Numbered from the stretch's first letter, positions 26,303 to 34,964 are shown. The stretch: 64,000 nt of DNA from Haloarchaeobius litoreus (GCF_024495425.1 NZ_JANHJR010000003.1:868001-932000), one strand, 5' to 3'. Translations and numbers: made by a program. The notes: generated by a model not told the origin, from the sequence alone.

Positions 26303-27643
26303 TCAGAGCGGAGCCAGCTCGGCCGAGAAGTGCCGGATCTCCTTCATCGGCGGCTCGTCGACGACCTCGTAGCCGCCGATCTCGTCGCGACGCTCCCACA
26401 CCGCGGCGACGGTGTCGACGACGTGCTCGATGTGCTCCTTGTGGTACATCCGGCGCGGGACCGCCATCCGGACGAGTTCGGGGCGGTCGCTGTCCGGGAA
26501 CGCGAAGCTGCCGAGTTCGACACAGCGGACGCCGCCCTCGCGGTATATCTCGACGGCGAGCGCCTGCCCGGGGAACTCCTCGGCCGGGATGTGGGGCAGG
26601 AACGCGCCGGCGTCGAGGTAGACCGCGTGGCCGCCGACGGGCTGGAAGACGGGGACGCCGTGCTCGGCGATGCGCTCGCCCAGGAAGCGGACCTGCTCGA
26701 CGCGGTCGGCGATGTACGCCTCCTCGACGGCCTCGCGCAGGCCGACCGCCATCGCCTCGATGTCGCGGCCGGACATCCCGCCGTAGGTGGAGAAGCCCTC
26801 GTAGAGGATGCCGCGCTGCTTGGCGTGCTCGAACAGCGTCTCGTCGTTGCAGGCCACGAAGCCGCCGATGTTGACGAGGCCGTCCTTCTTGCCGGACATG
26901 ACGGCGGCGTCGGCGTAGGAGAGCTGCTCGCGGGCGACCTCGGCGACGCTCGCGTCGGCGAACTCGGGCTCGCGCTGGGTGACGAAGTAGGCGTTCTCGG
27001 CGAACCGGCAGGCGTCGACGACGAACGTGGCGTCGATCTCGTCGCAGAACTCGCGCACCTCGCGGGTGTTCGCGACGGAGACGGGCTGGCCGGCGGCGGA
27101 GTTGTTCGTGATGGTCAGGATGACCGCGGGAACGGCGTCGGCGCCGACCTCGTCGACGACGCGCCGGGCCTCGTCAACCGAGAAGTTGCCCTTGAAGTCG
27201 CCCTCGGCGTCGAACTCGCTTGCCTCGGGGACGGGGCAGTCGACGGCCTCGGCGCCCTGGTTCGCGACGTGCGCTCTGGTCGTGTCGAAGTGGGTGTTGT
27301 TCAGCACCACGTCGCCCTCCTCCAGGATGGTGCCGTAGAGCACGTTCTCCGCGCCGCGGCCCTGGTGGGCGGGGACGACGTAGTCGAAGCCCATCACGTC
27401 GGCGACCGCGTCCTCGAGCTTCCGGAAGCTCGAACTCCCGGCGTAGGCCTCGTCGCCGCGGATCATCGCCGCCCACTGCTCGTCGGACATCGTCCCGGTA
27501 CCGGAGTCGGTGAGCAGGTCGACGAACACGTCGTCGGCGTCCAGGTTGAACAGGTTGTAGCCCGCCGCCTCGAGGTTAGCCGCTCGCTCCTCGCGTGCCG
27601 GCAGGTGGATGCGCTCCACCATCTTCGACTTGTACGTTGTCAT
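26303..27643 (-). CDS. tnaA: Tryptophanase (tryptophan indole-lyase)
   Basis: A 446-residue PLP enzyme of the beta-eliminating lyase family that splits tryptophan to indole, pyruvate and ammonia. The family core is intact: LTDSGTGTMSDEQWAAM (44-60), GDEAYAGS (63-70), HQGRGAEN (93-100), the Asp of VVDACRFAENAYF that pairs with the PLP ring, and the Schiff-base lysine K253 in MSGKKDGLVNIGG. It must be told apart from tyrosine phenol-lyase, which it resembles closely. At the position of the TPL Arg381 (VRSMERG) this protein reads VRCVELGSF, the form seen in tryptophanases. It is transcribed away from the lysC 3' end with 144 bases between. Confidence 0.88.
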   Translation of the reverse strand: MTTYKSKMVERIHLPAREERAANLEAAGYNLFNLDADDVFVDLLTDSGTGTMSDEQWAAMIRGDEAYAGSSSFRKLEDAVADVMGFDYVVPAHQGRGAENVLYGTILEEGDVVLNNTHFDTTRAHVANQGAEAVDCPVPEASEFDAEGDFKGNFSVDEARRVVDEVGADAVPAVILTITNNSAAGQPVSVANTREVREFCDEIDATFVVDACRFAENAYFVTQREPEFADASVAEVAREQLSYADAAVMSGKKDGLVNIGGFVACNDETLFEHAKQRGILYEGFSTYGGMSGRDIEAMAVGLREAVEEAYIADRVEQVRFLGERIAEHGVPVFQPVGGHAVYLDAGAFLPHIPAEEFPGQALAVEIYREGGVRCVELGSFAFPDSDRPELVRMAVPRRMYHKEHIEHVVDTVAAVWERRDEIGGYEVVDEPPMKEIRHFSAELAPL

Positions 27644-27787
27644 GGACGGGGAGAGGGGCGAGAGCGTGAAAGTCCTAGTTGGCGGTGTCTGCGGGGCGGA
27701 CGACAGAACGCCGGGTGAGTGTACGGATACGGTAACTGTGAGACAACACTGTCGGGGAACGCAGCCTCGTGGCGGGTTCGAGGCCGG

Positions 27788-28966
27788 TCAGTACAGCTCC
27801 TGCAGAATCTCCAGTGTCTCCTCGCGGTCGTCCCAGGCGACGACGACGGCGACGCTGGTCGCGGAGGTGATGAGCTCGTGGATGTTGATGCCCGCCTCGG
27901 CCATCGGCGAGACGATGTTGTTGATGACGCCGGGCTCGTTCGGGAGCTCGCCGCCGGTGATGCGCACGACCGCGAGCCCGTCCTCGACGGTGACCGAGGA
28001 GAGGCTCTCGTCGTCGATGACCTCGCGGTGGAGGATGTTCTCGGCGCGCTCGGACTCCCTCTCGTCCACGTAGAACGTGACGGTGTCCATCCCGCTGGCG
28101 ACGGCGTCGACGTTGATGCCGGACTCCGCCAGCGACGACGCGAGCTGGTGGAACACGCCGGACTGGTTGCGGATCGCCCGCCCCGCGACGGTGACGCAGG
28201 CCAGCGGTTCCTCGCGGAGGTCGACGAGGTGGCGGAACTCGCCGGTGATGCTCGTCCCGCCCGTGAGCAGGTCGCCGTGCTGGTAGTGGACGACCCGGAC
28301 CGCCAGCTCGTCGTCCTTGTACGAGAGCGCGGAGGGGGCGACGACCTCGGCCCCGCGGAACGAGAGGTTGCGGAGCTCGTCGACCGAGATCTGGCCGACG
28401 TTCCGGGCACCTTCGACGACGTGCGGGTCGCCGGTCATGACGCCCTCGACGTCGGTGACGATGACGACCTCGTCGGCCCCCATGTACTTGCCGAGCATCA
28501 CCGCCGTCGTGTCGCTGCCGCCGCGACCGAGCGTCGCCACCGAGCCGTCAGGTGTCTCCGCGAGGAAGCCCGTGATGACCGGCACGACGCCGTCGAGTTC
28601 GGCGGCGAGCTTCTTCGCGCGCTTCGTCGTCTCCGCGACGTCGACCTCGCCGTGTTCGTCGGTGACGACCGGCCAGTCGGGGTGGCCGGGTTCGAGGAAC
28701 ACCGCGTCGATGCCCCGGGCCGTCAGTGCGGCCTTCAGCATCCGTACCGACGTTCGCTCGCCCATGCTGACGATCTCGGCCCGGTCGGCACCGTCCGCCT
28801 CGAACGTGATGTCGTCGAGCAGCTCGTCGGTCGTGTTCCCCATCGCACTCGCCACGACGGCTATCTCGTGGCCCTCGCGGACCGCGCTGGCGACCGAGTC
28901 CGCGGCCCGGTTGATGCGGTCGCCGCTGCCGAGGCTCGTCCCCCCGAACTTGGCGACTACGCGCAT
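27788..28966 (-). CDS. lysC: Aspartate kinase
   Basis: Phosphorylates aspartate, the first step toward threonine, methionine and lysine. The 392-residue protein has the amino-acid-kinase domain (about 1-260; KFGGTSLGSGDRI at 5-17, FLAETPDGSVATLGRGGSDTTA with the catalytic Asp, and VIVTDVEGVMTGDPH) followed by two ACT domains (about 265-325 and 345-390; INVDAVASGMD and EPGVINNIVSPMAEAGINIHEL). The ACT pair implies allosteric feedback by an end product, as known for this family. Start and length are normal. Confidence 0.96.
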   Translation of the reverse strand: MRVVAKFGGTSLGSGDRINRAADSVASAVREGHEIAVVASAMGNTTDELLDDITFEADGADRAEIVSMGERTSVRMLKAALTARGIDAVFLEPGHPDWPVVTDEHGEVDVAETTKRAKKLAAELDGVVPVITGFLAETPDGSVATLGRGGSDTTAVMLGKYMGADEVVIVTDVEGVMTGDPHVVEGARNVGQISVDELRNLSFRGAEVVAPSALSYKDDELAVRVVHYQHGDLLTGGTSITGEFRHLVDLREEPLACVTVAGRAIRNQSGVFHQLASSLAESGINVDAVASGMDTVTFYVDERESERAENILHREVIDDESLSSVTVEDGLAVVRITGGELPNEPGVINNIVSPMAEAGINIHELITSATSVAVVVAWDDREETLEILQELY

Positions 28967-29344
28967 CCTACCACCGCGTCGGTCCCGTGTGCGCTCGTCC
29001 CGTCGATACTGACGTCACTCATACCCCCTCGTAGCCGTGTCGGGGCCATAACTATGTCCCCCAGTGGAAATACCTGCCGGGCTTCGGGGTCCGTGGCACG
29101 GGGCTCGGGGGCACTCGCCAACGCGGCCGAGGGTGCCCACCCGGACGATGCTTCCCACCGAACCGGGGGCGTAGTTCCCATACAGCCGGGTGCTGTGCGG
29201 GGCGGTATGTAGCGCCAGTAGTTCCAGTCCTGCTGTCGAATCGAGAACCACCGACACGGACAGTAGAGACCGAGATCCGCCGGATTCACACCTGACGACC
29301 GTTCCCGGCTGGATTTATACGCACGGAGAGCCAATGGTCGACCG
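28967..29344. other. Gene-free spacer between lysC and a GNAT gene
   Basis: 378 bases between divergently read genes. I find no protein-like frame, tRNA or clear repeat. An 80-codon minus-strand frame at 29015-29257 was looked at and not accepted. The right end holds the promoter of the GNAT gene; the left end (28967-29060) presumably holds the lysC promoter. Confidence 0.5.
29313..29320 (+). promoter_or_regulatory. TATA box of the GNAT gene
   Basis: The sequence ATTTATAC is centred about 28 bases before the ATG at 29345, within a GC-rich background. This is a near-ideal haloarchaeal TATA box and implies a leaderless mRNA. Confidence 0.7.
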
Positions 29345-29782
29345 ATGTACGTGCGTGAGGCGGTCGAAGCCGACGCCGACGCGATGGCCGCCATCGCCGA
29401 CGGCCCGGTCGACGTGATGCGGAACCTCATCCACGACCGGACGGTCCGCGTCGCGGAGGGCGAGGACGCGCGCACCAACGACCCGAACGTCGACGTCGAG
29501 GAGCCCGAGACACCCGAACTGCTGGGCTTCGTCAGCTTCGACGCCGCCACCGACGTGGTCTACGTGACCCAGCTCGACGGCACGCCCGACGCCTGCGAGC
29601 GCCTGCTCGCCGAGCCGCTACGGTTCGCCCGAAGCGAGAGCATGGACGTGGAGCTGCTCGTCACCGACCCCGGCGAGCCCGCCGGCGTCGCCGCAGAACG
29701 CGTCGGCTTCGAGCAGACCGGGGCCGGGCCGCGGTTCGACCGCCAGCAGACGGTCAGGTACCGCTACGCGACGAGCGACTGA
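29345..29782 (+). CDS. GNAT-family acetyltransferase
   Basis: A 145-residue protein with the GNAT start MYVREAVEADADAMAAIADG, a central strand ELLGFVSFDAATDVVYVTQLDG, and a C-terminal ERVGFEQTGAGPRFDRQ segment that matches GNAT motif B. The acetyl-CoA pyrophosphate loop (Q/RxxGxG/A) is poorly conserved, as CERLLAEPLRFAR stands in that region, so catalysis is uncertain. The substrate is unknown. It converges with the polymerase D small-subunit gene. Confidence 0.8.
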   Translation: MYVREAVEADADAMAAIADGPVDVMRNLIHDRTVRVAEGEDARTNDPNVDVEEPETPELLGFVSFDAATDVVYVTQLDGTPDACERLLAEPLRFARSESMDVELLVTDPGEPAGVAAERVGFEQTGAGPRFDRQQTVRYRYATSD

Positions 29783-29803
29783 GCCGAGGAGAGCGTCGGC
29801 ACG

Positions 29804-31720
29804 CTACGAGAACTTCCTGACCGTCACGTCAAGCGTGTCGAGGTCGACCACGGGCGCGTAGCCCGAGTCGGGCTGGATGTTCACGGACTTCTGGAAGTCG
29901 GTCTGGCGCTGCCAGCAGCCCGAGTTGATGGCGAGTACGTTGTGGTACTTCCCAAAACCGAGCTTGTGGACGTGGCCCGTGTGGAAGATGTCCGGCACGT
30001 CCTCGATGACGAGGTAGTCCTTCTCCTCGGGCGCGAGGCGGGTGTGACCGCCGTACTGCGGGGCGACGTGGCGCTTCTTCAGCAGCTGGTACATCGCCTT
30101 GTGCGGCTCGTCGTAGCTCGCGGTATGCTCGGGCGTCTCCGCGATGACCTCGTCGAGCGAGACGCCGTGGTACATCAGCACCGAGACGCCCTCGATGGTC
30201 ACCGTCGAGGGGTTGCTCACGATTCGGGGGTCGTGTGCCGTCATGATGTTCCGGAGCTCCTCGTCGAACCCCGGCTGGGGCTCGGCGAGCCGGACGGCGT
30301 CGTGGTTGCCCGGGATCATGGTCACGTCGATGTCGCCCGGGATCTGCTTGAGCTTCTCGTTGAACGTCTCGTACTGGTCGTAGATGTCGACCACGTCGAG
30401 CTCCTCGTCCTGGTTCGGGTAGACGCCGACGCCCTCGACCATGTCGCCCGCGATGAGCAGGTACTCGATGGCTTCCGCCCCCTCGGTGTAGAGCCAGTCC
30501 GCGAACGCGTCCCACTCCTCGTGCATGAACTCCTGGCTGCCGACGTGGACGTCGGAGATGAGCGCGGCCTGGACGTGCCGGTCGGCGTAGCTCGGCTCGT
30601 GTGTCCGGGGGACGTCCGGGAAGTACATCGAGTCGACGAAGACGATGCCCGCGTCGTCTGCGAGGGTTCCCTCGATGGCGATGACCTCGTCGTACAGGAG
30701 CTCGTCGACCAGCTCCGCGATGTTCCGGTCCTTCATCACCAGACAGGGGAACGTCCCCTTGGTGTCCTCCAGTTCGACAAGCCAGTGGCCCGACGCGGTC
30801 GAGCGGATGTCGTTGACCATCCCGACCAGTGCGACCTCGCTCCCGCCGGCCATCGACTCGATGGCGTCGGTCGGCCGGTGGTTCACCCGCCCGCGGAGCT
30901 TCGAGGCGAGCTTGTCGTAGCGGTCGCGGAACACCGAGACGAAGTCGCTGTACTCGCCGGTGCCGGTGCTCCGGCCGGTCATGTCGTTCTCGACGCTCAC
31001 CGAGCGCTGGTCCGTCGACCGGTCCGCGGCTTGGTCCCGTGAGCCCTGCACCGTCGCGGCGTCGGTTCCGGCGTCAGCCTCGGCACCGGTTCCGGCATCC
31101 GCCGCAGCACCGGTTCCAGTGTCCTCCACGGCACCGGTTCCGGCGTCCGCCGCAGCACCGGTTCCAGTGTCCTCCACAGCACCGGTTCCGGTGCCCGTTC
31201 CAGCGACGGTCCCAGTGTCGGTGTTCGTGTCCGTTCCGGTGTCGGCGTCGGCGGCGGTGGAGGTCCCGGTGTCAGCTGGAGACCCGCCGACTGCGTCGAC
31301 CGTCGACGCTCCAGACCCCCCTGTTTCGTCTGGAGAAACACCGCCGGAATCCGACCCAGTCGAACGCGTCTGGGAATCCCGTTCTCCACTGGAAACAGAG
31401 GGGTGTGGATCGGCCCCGTCCGGGGCTCCATCCTGTGGTTCGGGGTCTGCCGTGGTCGACCGGTCCCCGGACGACGACGGCGGCTGGCCGTCGCCCCCGT
31501 TCCGGAGCGCCGATGCGCCGCGTGGGGCGGTCTCGTCCTGCACCGAACGCACGTCCTCGGCCGTCACCTTCAGCGCATCAGCCGCGGTCGCCTCCACGAC
31601 CGCCGCGAGCGTCGCGTCGGGGTCCTCGGCACTCGCGATGAGCGTCACGGCCTCCCGTTCGGCGTTGTAGCCACGCCTCGCGAGCTCGCCGACGATGCGT
31701 GCGGTCGCCTCCTGTGGCAC
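29804..31720 (-). CDS. DNA polymerase D small subunit DP1 (3'-5' exonuclease)
   Basis: The proofreading subunit of the replicative archaeal polymerase D. The likely 638 residues are: an N-terminal domain (1-60), a long disordered T/G/A/D-rich linker (about 62-245), an OB-fold (about 290-365; VALVGMVNDIRST), and a calcineurin-like phosphoesterase with D390-x-H392 (LISDVHVGS), D426 (AGDMVEG), N472-H473-D474 (PGNHDAV), H518 and TGHVHKLG. All metal ligands are present, so the exonuclease should be active. There is no ATG at the start. The GTG at 31720 (VPQEATARIV) best matches the family; TTG at 31747 is the longer option. The linker coding region contains a 24-base tandem repeat and two ORB-like sites. 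Confidence 0.95.
   Translation of the reverse strand: MPQEATARIVGELARRGYNAEREAVTLIASAEDPDATLAAVVEATAADALKVTAEDVRSVQDETAPRGASALRNGGDGQPPSSSGDRSTTADPEPQDGAPDGADPHPSVSSGERDSQTRSTGSDSGGVSPDETGGSGASTVDAVGGSPADTGTSTAADADTGTDTNTDTGTVAGTGTGTGAVEDTGTGAAADAGTGAVEDTGTGAAADAGTGAEADAGTDAATVQGSRDQAADRSTDQRSVSVENDMTGRSTGTGEYSDFVSVFRDRYDKLASKLRGRVNHRPTDAIESMAGGSEVALVGMVNDIRSTASGHWLVELEDTKGTFPCLVMKDRNIAELVDELLYDEVIAIEGTLADDAGIVFVDSMYFPDVPRTHEPSYADRHVQAALISDVHVGSQEFMHEEWDAFADWLYTEGAEAIEYLLIAGDMVEGVGVYPNQDEELDVVDIYDQYETFNEKLKQIPGDIDVTMIPGNHDAVRLAEPQPGFDEELRNIMTAHDPRIVSNPSTVTIEGVSVLMYHGVSLDEVIAETPEHTASYDEPHKAMYQLLKKRHVAPQYGGHTRLAPEEKDYLVIEDVPDIFHTGHVHKLGFGKYHNVLAINSGCWQRQTDFQKSVNIQPDSGYAPVVDLDTLDVTVRKFS
31055..31201. 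repeat. 24/48-base tandem repeat in the DP1 linker
   Basis: About six copies of a 24-base unit run through the linker. In the protein they alternate VEDTGTGA and AAADAGTGA-like octapeptides, so the second-order period is 48 bases. The array is in frame and encodes low-complexity acidic sequence. Confidence 0.85.
31315..31337 (-). promoter_or_regulatory. ORB-like element inside the DP1 gene (left-pointing)
   Basis: On the minus strand: TCTCCAGACGAAACAGGGGG, followed by GT. It has the ORB dyad TCCA...GAAAC and a six-base G-string. It lies in the coding sequence for the DP1 linker, tail to tail with a second ORB-like element at 31382. Confidence 0.55.
31382..31404 (+). promoter_or_regulatory. 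ORB-like element inside the DP1 gene (right-pointing)
   Basis: On the plus strand: CTCCACTGGAAACAGAGGGG, followed by TGT. This is a close match to the general archaeal ORB (dyad CTCCA/TGGA, AAAC, AGGGGT). With the element at 31315 it forms an inverted pair whose G-strings point outward, the same arrangement as at the main origin. Confidence 0.65.
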
Positions 31721-31862
31721 ATCACTCCACAGCACTCGATACGCCAAAAGGGTGCCGAAACCACCGACGACAGCGCGCCGGAACCGGGTGACAGCGCGGC
31801 CCCACCGAACCCGCTCCCGGCATCAGAAAGTTGATTGGTGGGGCCGTCCAACCGACGCGCAG

Positions 31863-32999
31863 ATGACCGGACCCGGCAGCGACGACGAGTCCGACGACCA
31901 CCGCGACGAGCGGACCGACCCTCCCCGCGACACCGACCGCACCCGGGCCGGTACCGACGGCGAACCTGACAGCGACGGCGGTGACCCCGCTGGCGACGAC
32001 GACACCGTCGACGAGGCGACCGCCGACCGGGGGTGGGACAACACCAGTTCGGGTCGAGAGGAGGCTGCCGACACCGACCCGTCTATCCCCGCCGATTCGG
32101 ACACCAACGGGGACGGTCCAGTCGAAGCGAGGGGGCCATCGGAACCGGGTCCCGAACGCGACAGGGAGCCGACCGGCGAGCCCGACGCGCCGCCGATCCC
32201 CGGCGACGACGAGAGACGCGAGGAGTTCGACGGCCCCATCGACTGGTTCCTCCACACGAACGACTCGCTCGTCGTGACGGTGCGGGACGTCGGCAGCAGC
32301 CTCCTCACCGTCGCGTTCATCGGAATCGTGCTCTTCGCGGTCAGCGGTATCTGGCCCCCGCTCGTCGCCGTCGAGAGCGGGAGCATGGAGCCGCACATGC
32401 ACAAGAACGACCTCGTGTTCATCGTCGAGGAGGGCCGCTTCGTCGGCGACAGCGCACAGCCCGGAACGGGGGTCGTGACCCACCGCGCCGCCCAGCAGAA
32501 CGAGGGCTACTGGAGCTTCGGCGACTACGGGAACGTCGTCGTCTACCAGCCCGACGGCAGCGAGCGACGCACACCCATCATCCATCGCGCCCGCTTCTGG
32601 GTCGAGGCGGGCGAGAACTGGGTCGACAGCGAGGCGGAAGGCGGCACCGGAAAGGCGAATCCGCAGTACCTCAGCCGATCCGAATCGGCGAACCGGGAGT
32701 TCGACTGCGCCGAGATAACGGCCTGTCGACCCGACCACAGCGGGTTCATCACGATGGGTGACAACAACGAGGTCTACGACCAGGTCGGCGGCCAGAGCAA
32801 CGTCGTCAGGCCCGACTGGGTCCACGGGAAGGCGAAGGTCCGCGTCCCCCTGCTGGGCTGGATTCGCCTCCAGTTCGCACAGCTGGCGACGACGTTCGGC
32901 GGGGTCGGTCCGAGCTCGCTCGGAGCGCTTCGGATGCAACTCGGCGTCGTGGCCGCGGGCGTCGGAACGGTCGTCGCTCGGCGGCGCGCCGTCCTCTGA
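31863..32999 (+). CDS. Signal peptidase I, archaeal type, with long acidic N-terminal extension
   Basis: Cleaves Sec signal peptides at the membrane. The 378 residues start with about 120 disordered residues rich in D, E, P and G, unusual in length. Next are a membrane helix (about 145-165) and the catalytic domain: Ser174 in ESGSMEPHMH, His241 in PIIHRARF in place of the bacterial lysine (as known for archaeal and ER-type enzymes), and GDNNEVYD at 299-306. A C-terminal hydrophobic segment (about 358-372) ends in VARRRAVL. The N-terminus lies in the cytosol if topology is standard. The gene is divergent from DP1 and converges with orc1, a neighbourhood known from haloarchaeal origins. Confidence 0.94.
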   Translation: MTGPGSDDESDDHRDERTDPPRDTDRTRAGTDGEPDSDGGDPAGDDDTVDEATADRGWDNTSSGREEAADTDPSIPADSDTNGDGPVEARGPSEPGPERDREPTGEPDAPPIPGDDERREEFDGPIDWFLHTNDSLVVTVRDVGSSLLTVAFIGIVLFAVSGIWPPLVAVESGSMEPHMHKNDLVFIVEEGRFVGDSAQPGTGVVTHRAAQQNEGYWSFGDYGNVVVYQPDGSERRTPIIHRARFWVEAGENWVDSEAEGGTGKANPQYLSRSESANREFDCAEITACRPDHSGFITMGDNNEVYDQVGGQSNVVRPDWVHGKAKVRVPLLGWIRLQFAQLATTFGGVGPSSLGALRMQLGVVAAGVGTVVARRRAVL

Positions 33000-33020
33000 A
33001 CGGGTATCGCGGACGAGAAA

Positions 33021-34550
33021 CTAGTTGTTGAACCGGGCCTGCACGAACGGCTGCACCTCCTCGATGTCGCCGAGTCTGGAGTCGCTGAGGAGGACGGCCT
33101 CGGTCTCCTCGATGGGAACCGAGAGGCTGATCTCCTTCGTGCGCCCGTAGCGCCCCTTCGAGACGACGACCGCGTTGACGATGCCGAGCATGTCGAGCTC
33201 GGAGATGAGGTCGGTGACGCGGCGCTGGGTGAGCACGTCGGCGTCGATCTCCTCGCAGAGGCGCTTGTAGATGTTGAACACCTCGCCGGTGTTGATGTTG
33301 TGGACGCCGTTCTTCTCCAGCAGGATGATGGCGAACAGGACGAGCTTGCTCTGGGTCGGCAGGGTACGGACGACCTCGACCACGCGGTCGAGCTCGATCT
33401 TGTCCTGGGCCTGCCGGACGTGCTCCTCGTCGACGACCTCGGACTGCGAACGCTCCGCGAGTTCGCCCGCAGTTCGGAGCAGGTCGAGCGCGCGCCGGGC
33501 GTCACCGTGTTCCTGAGCGGCGAAGGCGGCACAGAGCGGGATGACGTCTTCGGTGAGCGCGCCCGGCTCGAACGCCACGTCCGAGCGGTGCTGGAGGATG
33601 TCCCGGAGCTGGTTCGCGTCGTACGGCGGGAAGACGATCTCCTCCTCCCCCAGACTGGACTTGACACGGGGGTCGAGGAAGTCGGTGAACTTCAGGTCGT
33701 TCGAGATACCCATGATGCTCACGCGGGAGTTCTCCAGCTCGGAGTTCATCCGCGAGAGGTTGTACAGGGTGTCGTCACCCGACTTCTCGACGAGCTTGTC
33801 GATCTCGTCGAGCATGATGACGACGACGCGCTCCTCGTAGTCGACCGCGTCGAAGAAGACGCTGTAGACGCGGTCGGTCGGCCAGCCCGTCATCGGCACG
33901 TCCTCGAACTCCTCGGCGTCGGCCTCCAGTTCGTCGATGCGCTCGCGGACGTCCCCGCGCGAGTCGAACTCCGTGTCGGCGAGGGGGCGGGTCCCGTCTC
34001 CAGCGTCGTCGTCGATTCGGTCGAGCAGCTCCTCGAGTTCACCGACGCGGTCCTCGATGTACGCCTCGTTCTCGTCGATGAACTTGTTCGCGAGCTGGGC
34101 GAGCACGCGGTACTGCGTGTCCGTCACCTCGCAGTTGATGTACTCGACCGAGCAGGGCACCTCGTACTTCTTCGAGGTGCTCTCGAGCTCGTTCGAGACG
34201 AACTTCGCGCTCGCGGTCTTGCCGGTCCCCGTCTTCCCGTAGATGAGGATGTTCGACGGCGTCTCACCGCGCAACGCGGCGACCAGGATGGTCGCCATCT
34301 TGTTGATCTGTTCTTTCCGGTGCGGTAGTTCGTGCGGTGTGTAGGACGGCCGCAGGACTTCCTTGTTCTCGAAGATCGGCTCCCCGCTGAGGAGGTCGTC
34401 GAACAGTCCCTGTGATGCCCCCTCGTCGTCCGATTCGTCGAGGACGACGTCGTCGAGGTCGACCTCGAAGTCCCGCGATGTCTCCGGTGGCGTCGGCTCC
34501 GTACCACCGGAAACGTCCGTATCCGCGTCGTCATCGTCGTTGTCTGTCAT
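33021..34550 (-). CDS. Orc1/Cdc6 replication initiator
   Basis: Origin-binding AAA+ initiator, 509 residues. An acidic tail (1-55) precedes the AAA+ module with Walker A GKTGTGKT (105-112), Walker B VVIMLDEID (243-251), and a sensor-1 region (SIMGISNDLKF). Residues about 165-222 are an acidic insertion (ELEELLDRIDDDAGDG...) not found in non-halophilic homologues. The C-terminal winged helix (about 425-505) should contact the ORB dyad. An ORB lies 10 bases upstream of the ATG, on the promoter, so the gene may be autoregulated. It is read away from the presumed origin and faces signal peptidase, an order typical of the main haloarchaeal origin. Confidence 0.97.
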   Translation of the reverse strand: MTDNDDDDADTDVSGGTEPTPPETSRDFEVDLDDVVLDESDDEGASQGLFDDLLSGEPIFENKEVLRPSYTPHELPHRKEQINKMATILVAALRGETPSNILIYGKTGTGKTASAKFVSNELESTSKKYEVPCSVEYINCEVTDTQYRVLAQLANKFIDENEAYIEDRVGELEELLDRIDDDAGDGTRPLADTEFDSRGDVRERIDELEADAEEFEDVPMTGWPTDRVYSVFFDAVDYEERVVVIMLDEIDKLVEKSGDDTLYNLSRMNSELENSRVSIMGISNDLKFTDFLDPRVKSSLGEEEIVFPPYDANQLRDILQHRSDVAFEPGALTEDVIPLCAAFAAQEHGDARRALDLLRTAGELAERSQSEVVDEEHVRQAQDKIELDRVVEVVRTLPTQSKLVLFAIILLEKNGVHNINTGEVFNIYKRLCEEIDADVLTQRRVTDLISELDMLGIVNAVVVSKGRYGRTKEISLSVPIEETEAVLLSDSRLGDIEEVQPFVQARFNN

Positions 34551-34560
34551 CCCTTTGGTT

Positions 34561-34583
34561 CACCCCCTCGTTTCGATTGGAAC
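34561..34583 (-). promoter_or_regulatory. ORB element at the orc1 promoter
   Basis: Minus strand: TTCCAATCGAAACGAGGGGG, then TG. It matches 20 of 23 bases of the ORB at 35519. The element begins 10 bases upstream of the orc1 start codon, so Orc1 bound here could repress its own gene. Confidence 0.8.
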
Positions 34584-34895
34584 TCGATACGAGGTCCCGT
34601 GTAAGCGGACGTGTACCCGTCGTACGTCGGACTTGAGACGAACGACTCGACGATACCCCGTCCAGTTGATGCAAACGAAGCAGATGAATAGGAGGGTAAT
34701 AATAGTTGCCCTTCAGTAATAGCGGTCAGTAGTACTACATCGCGCGATGGAGTGTGTGACGACCGTTCTACGGGGTTCTCGGCGCTTCTCGAGCGGAAAT
34801 CGAGTGTCGCGACTGGCGACACAGGGCCGTTTCACCTCGATGCCCACGCTCAGCGGAGCGACAGCGGTAGACGGAACCGGTCCGTTTCGTCTCCA

Positions 34896-34964
34896 TCGTC
34901 GGAGCTAGTCGTGGGAGCTGGTTCGTGGGAGCTACTTCGTGGGAACTGGTTCGCGAGAGCCAGT
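34896..34964. repeat. 14-base tandem repeat in the origin region
   Basis: Four to five consecutive degenerate copies of TCGTGGGAGCTGGT (34909-34922, 34923-34936, 34937-34950 and 34951-34964, with a partial copy before them). They lie between the orc1-proximal ORB and the central inverted ORB pair. Confidence 0.8.

Noticed and set aside
26303-27643. Tyrosine phenol-lyase as the product
   Set aside because: Overall similarity is high, but the segment VRCVELGSF resembles tryptophanases and lacks the arginine of TPL.
26267-27718. A 483-codon frame on the plus strand
   Set aside because: It is the antisense shadow of tryptophanase, whose PLP and substrate motifs are intact on the other strand.
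29015-29257. An 80-codon minus-strand frame upstream of lysC
   Set aside because: No domain or membrane segment, unusual composition, and it overlaps the probable promoter regions of both neighbours.
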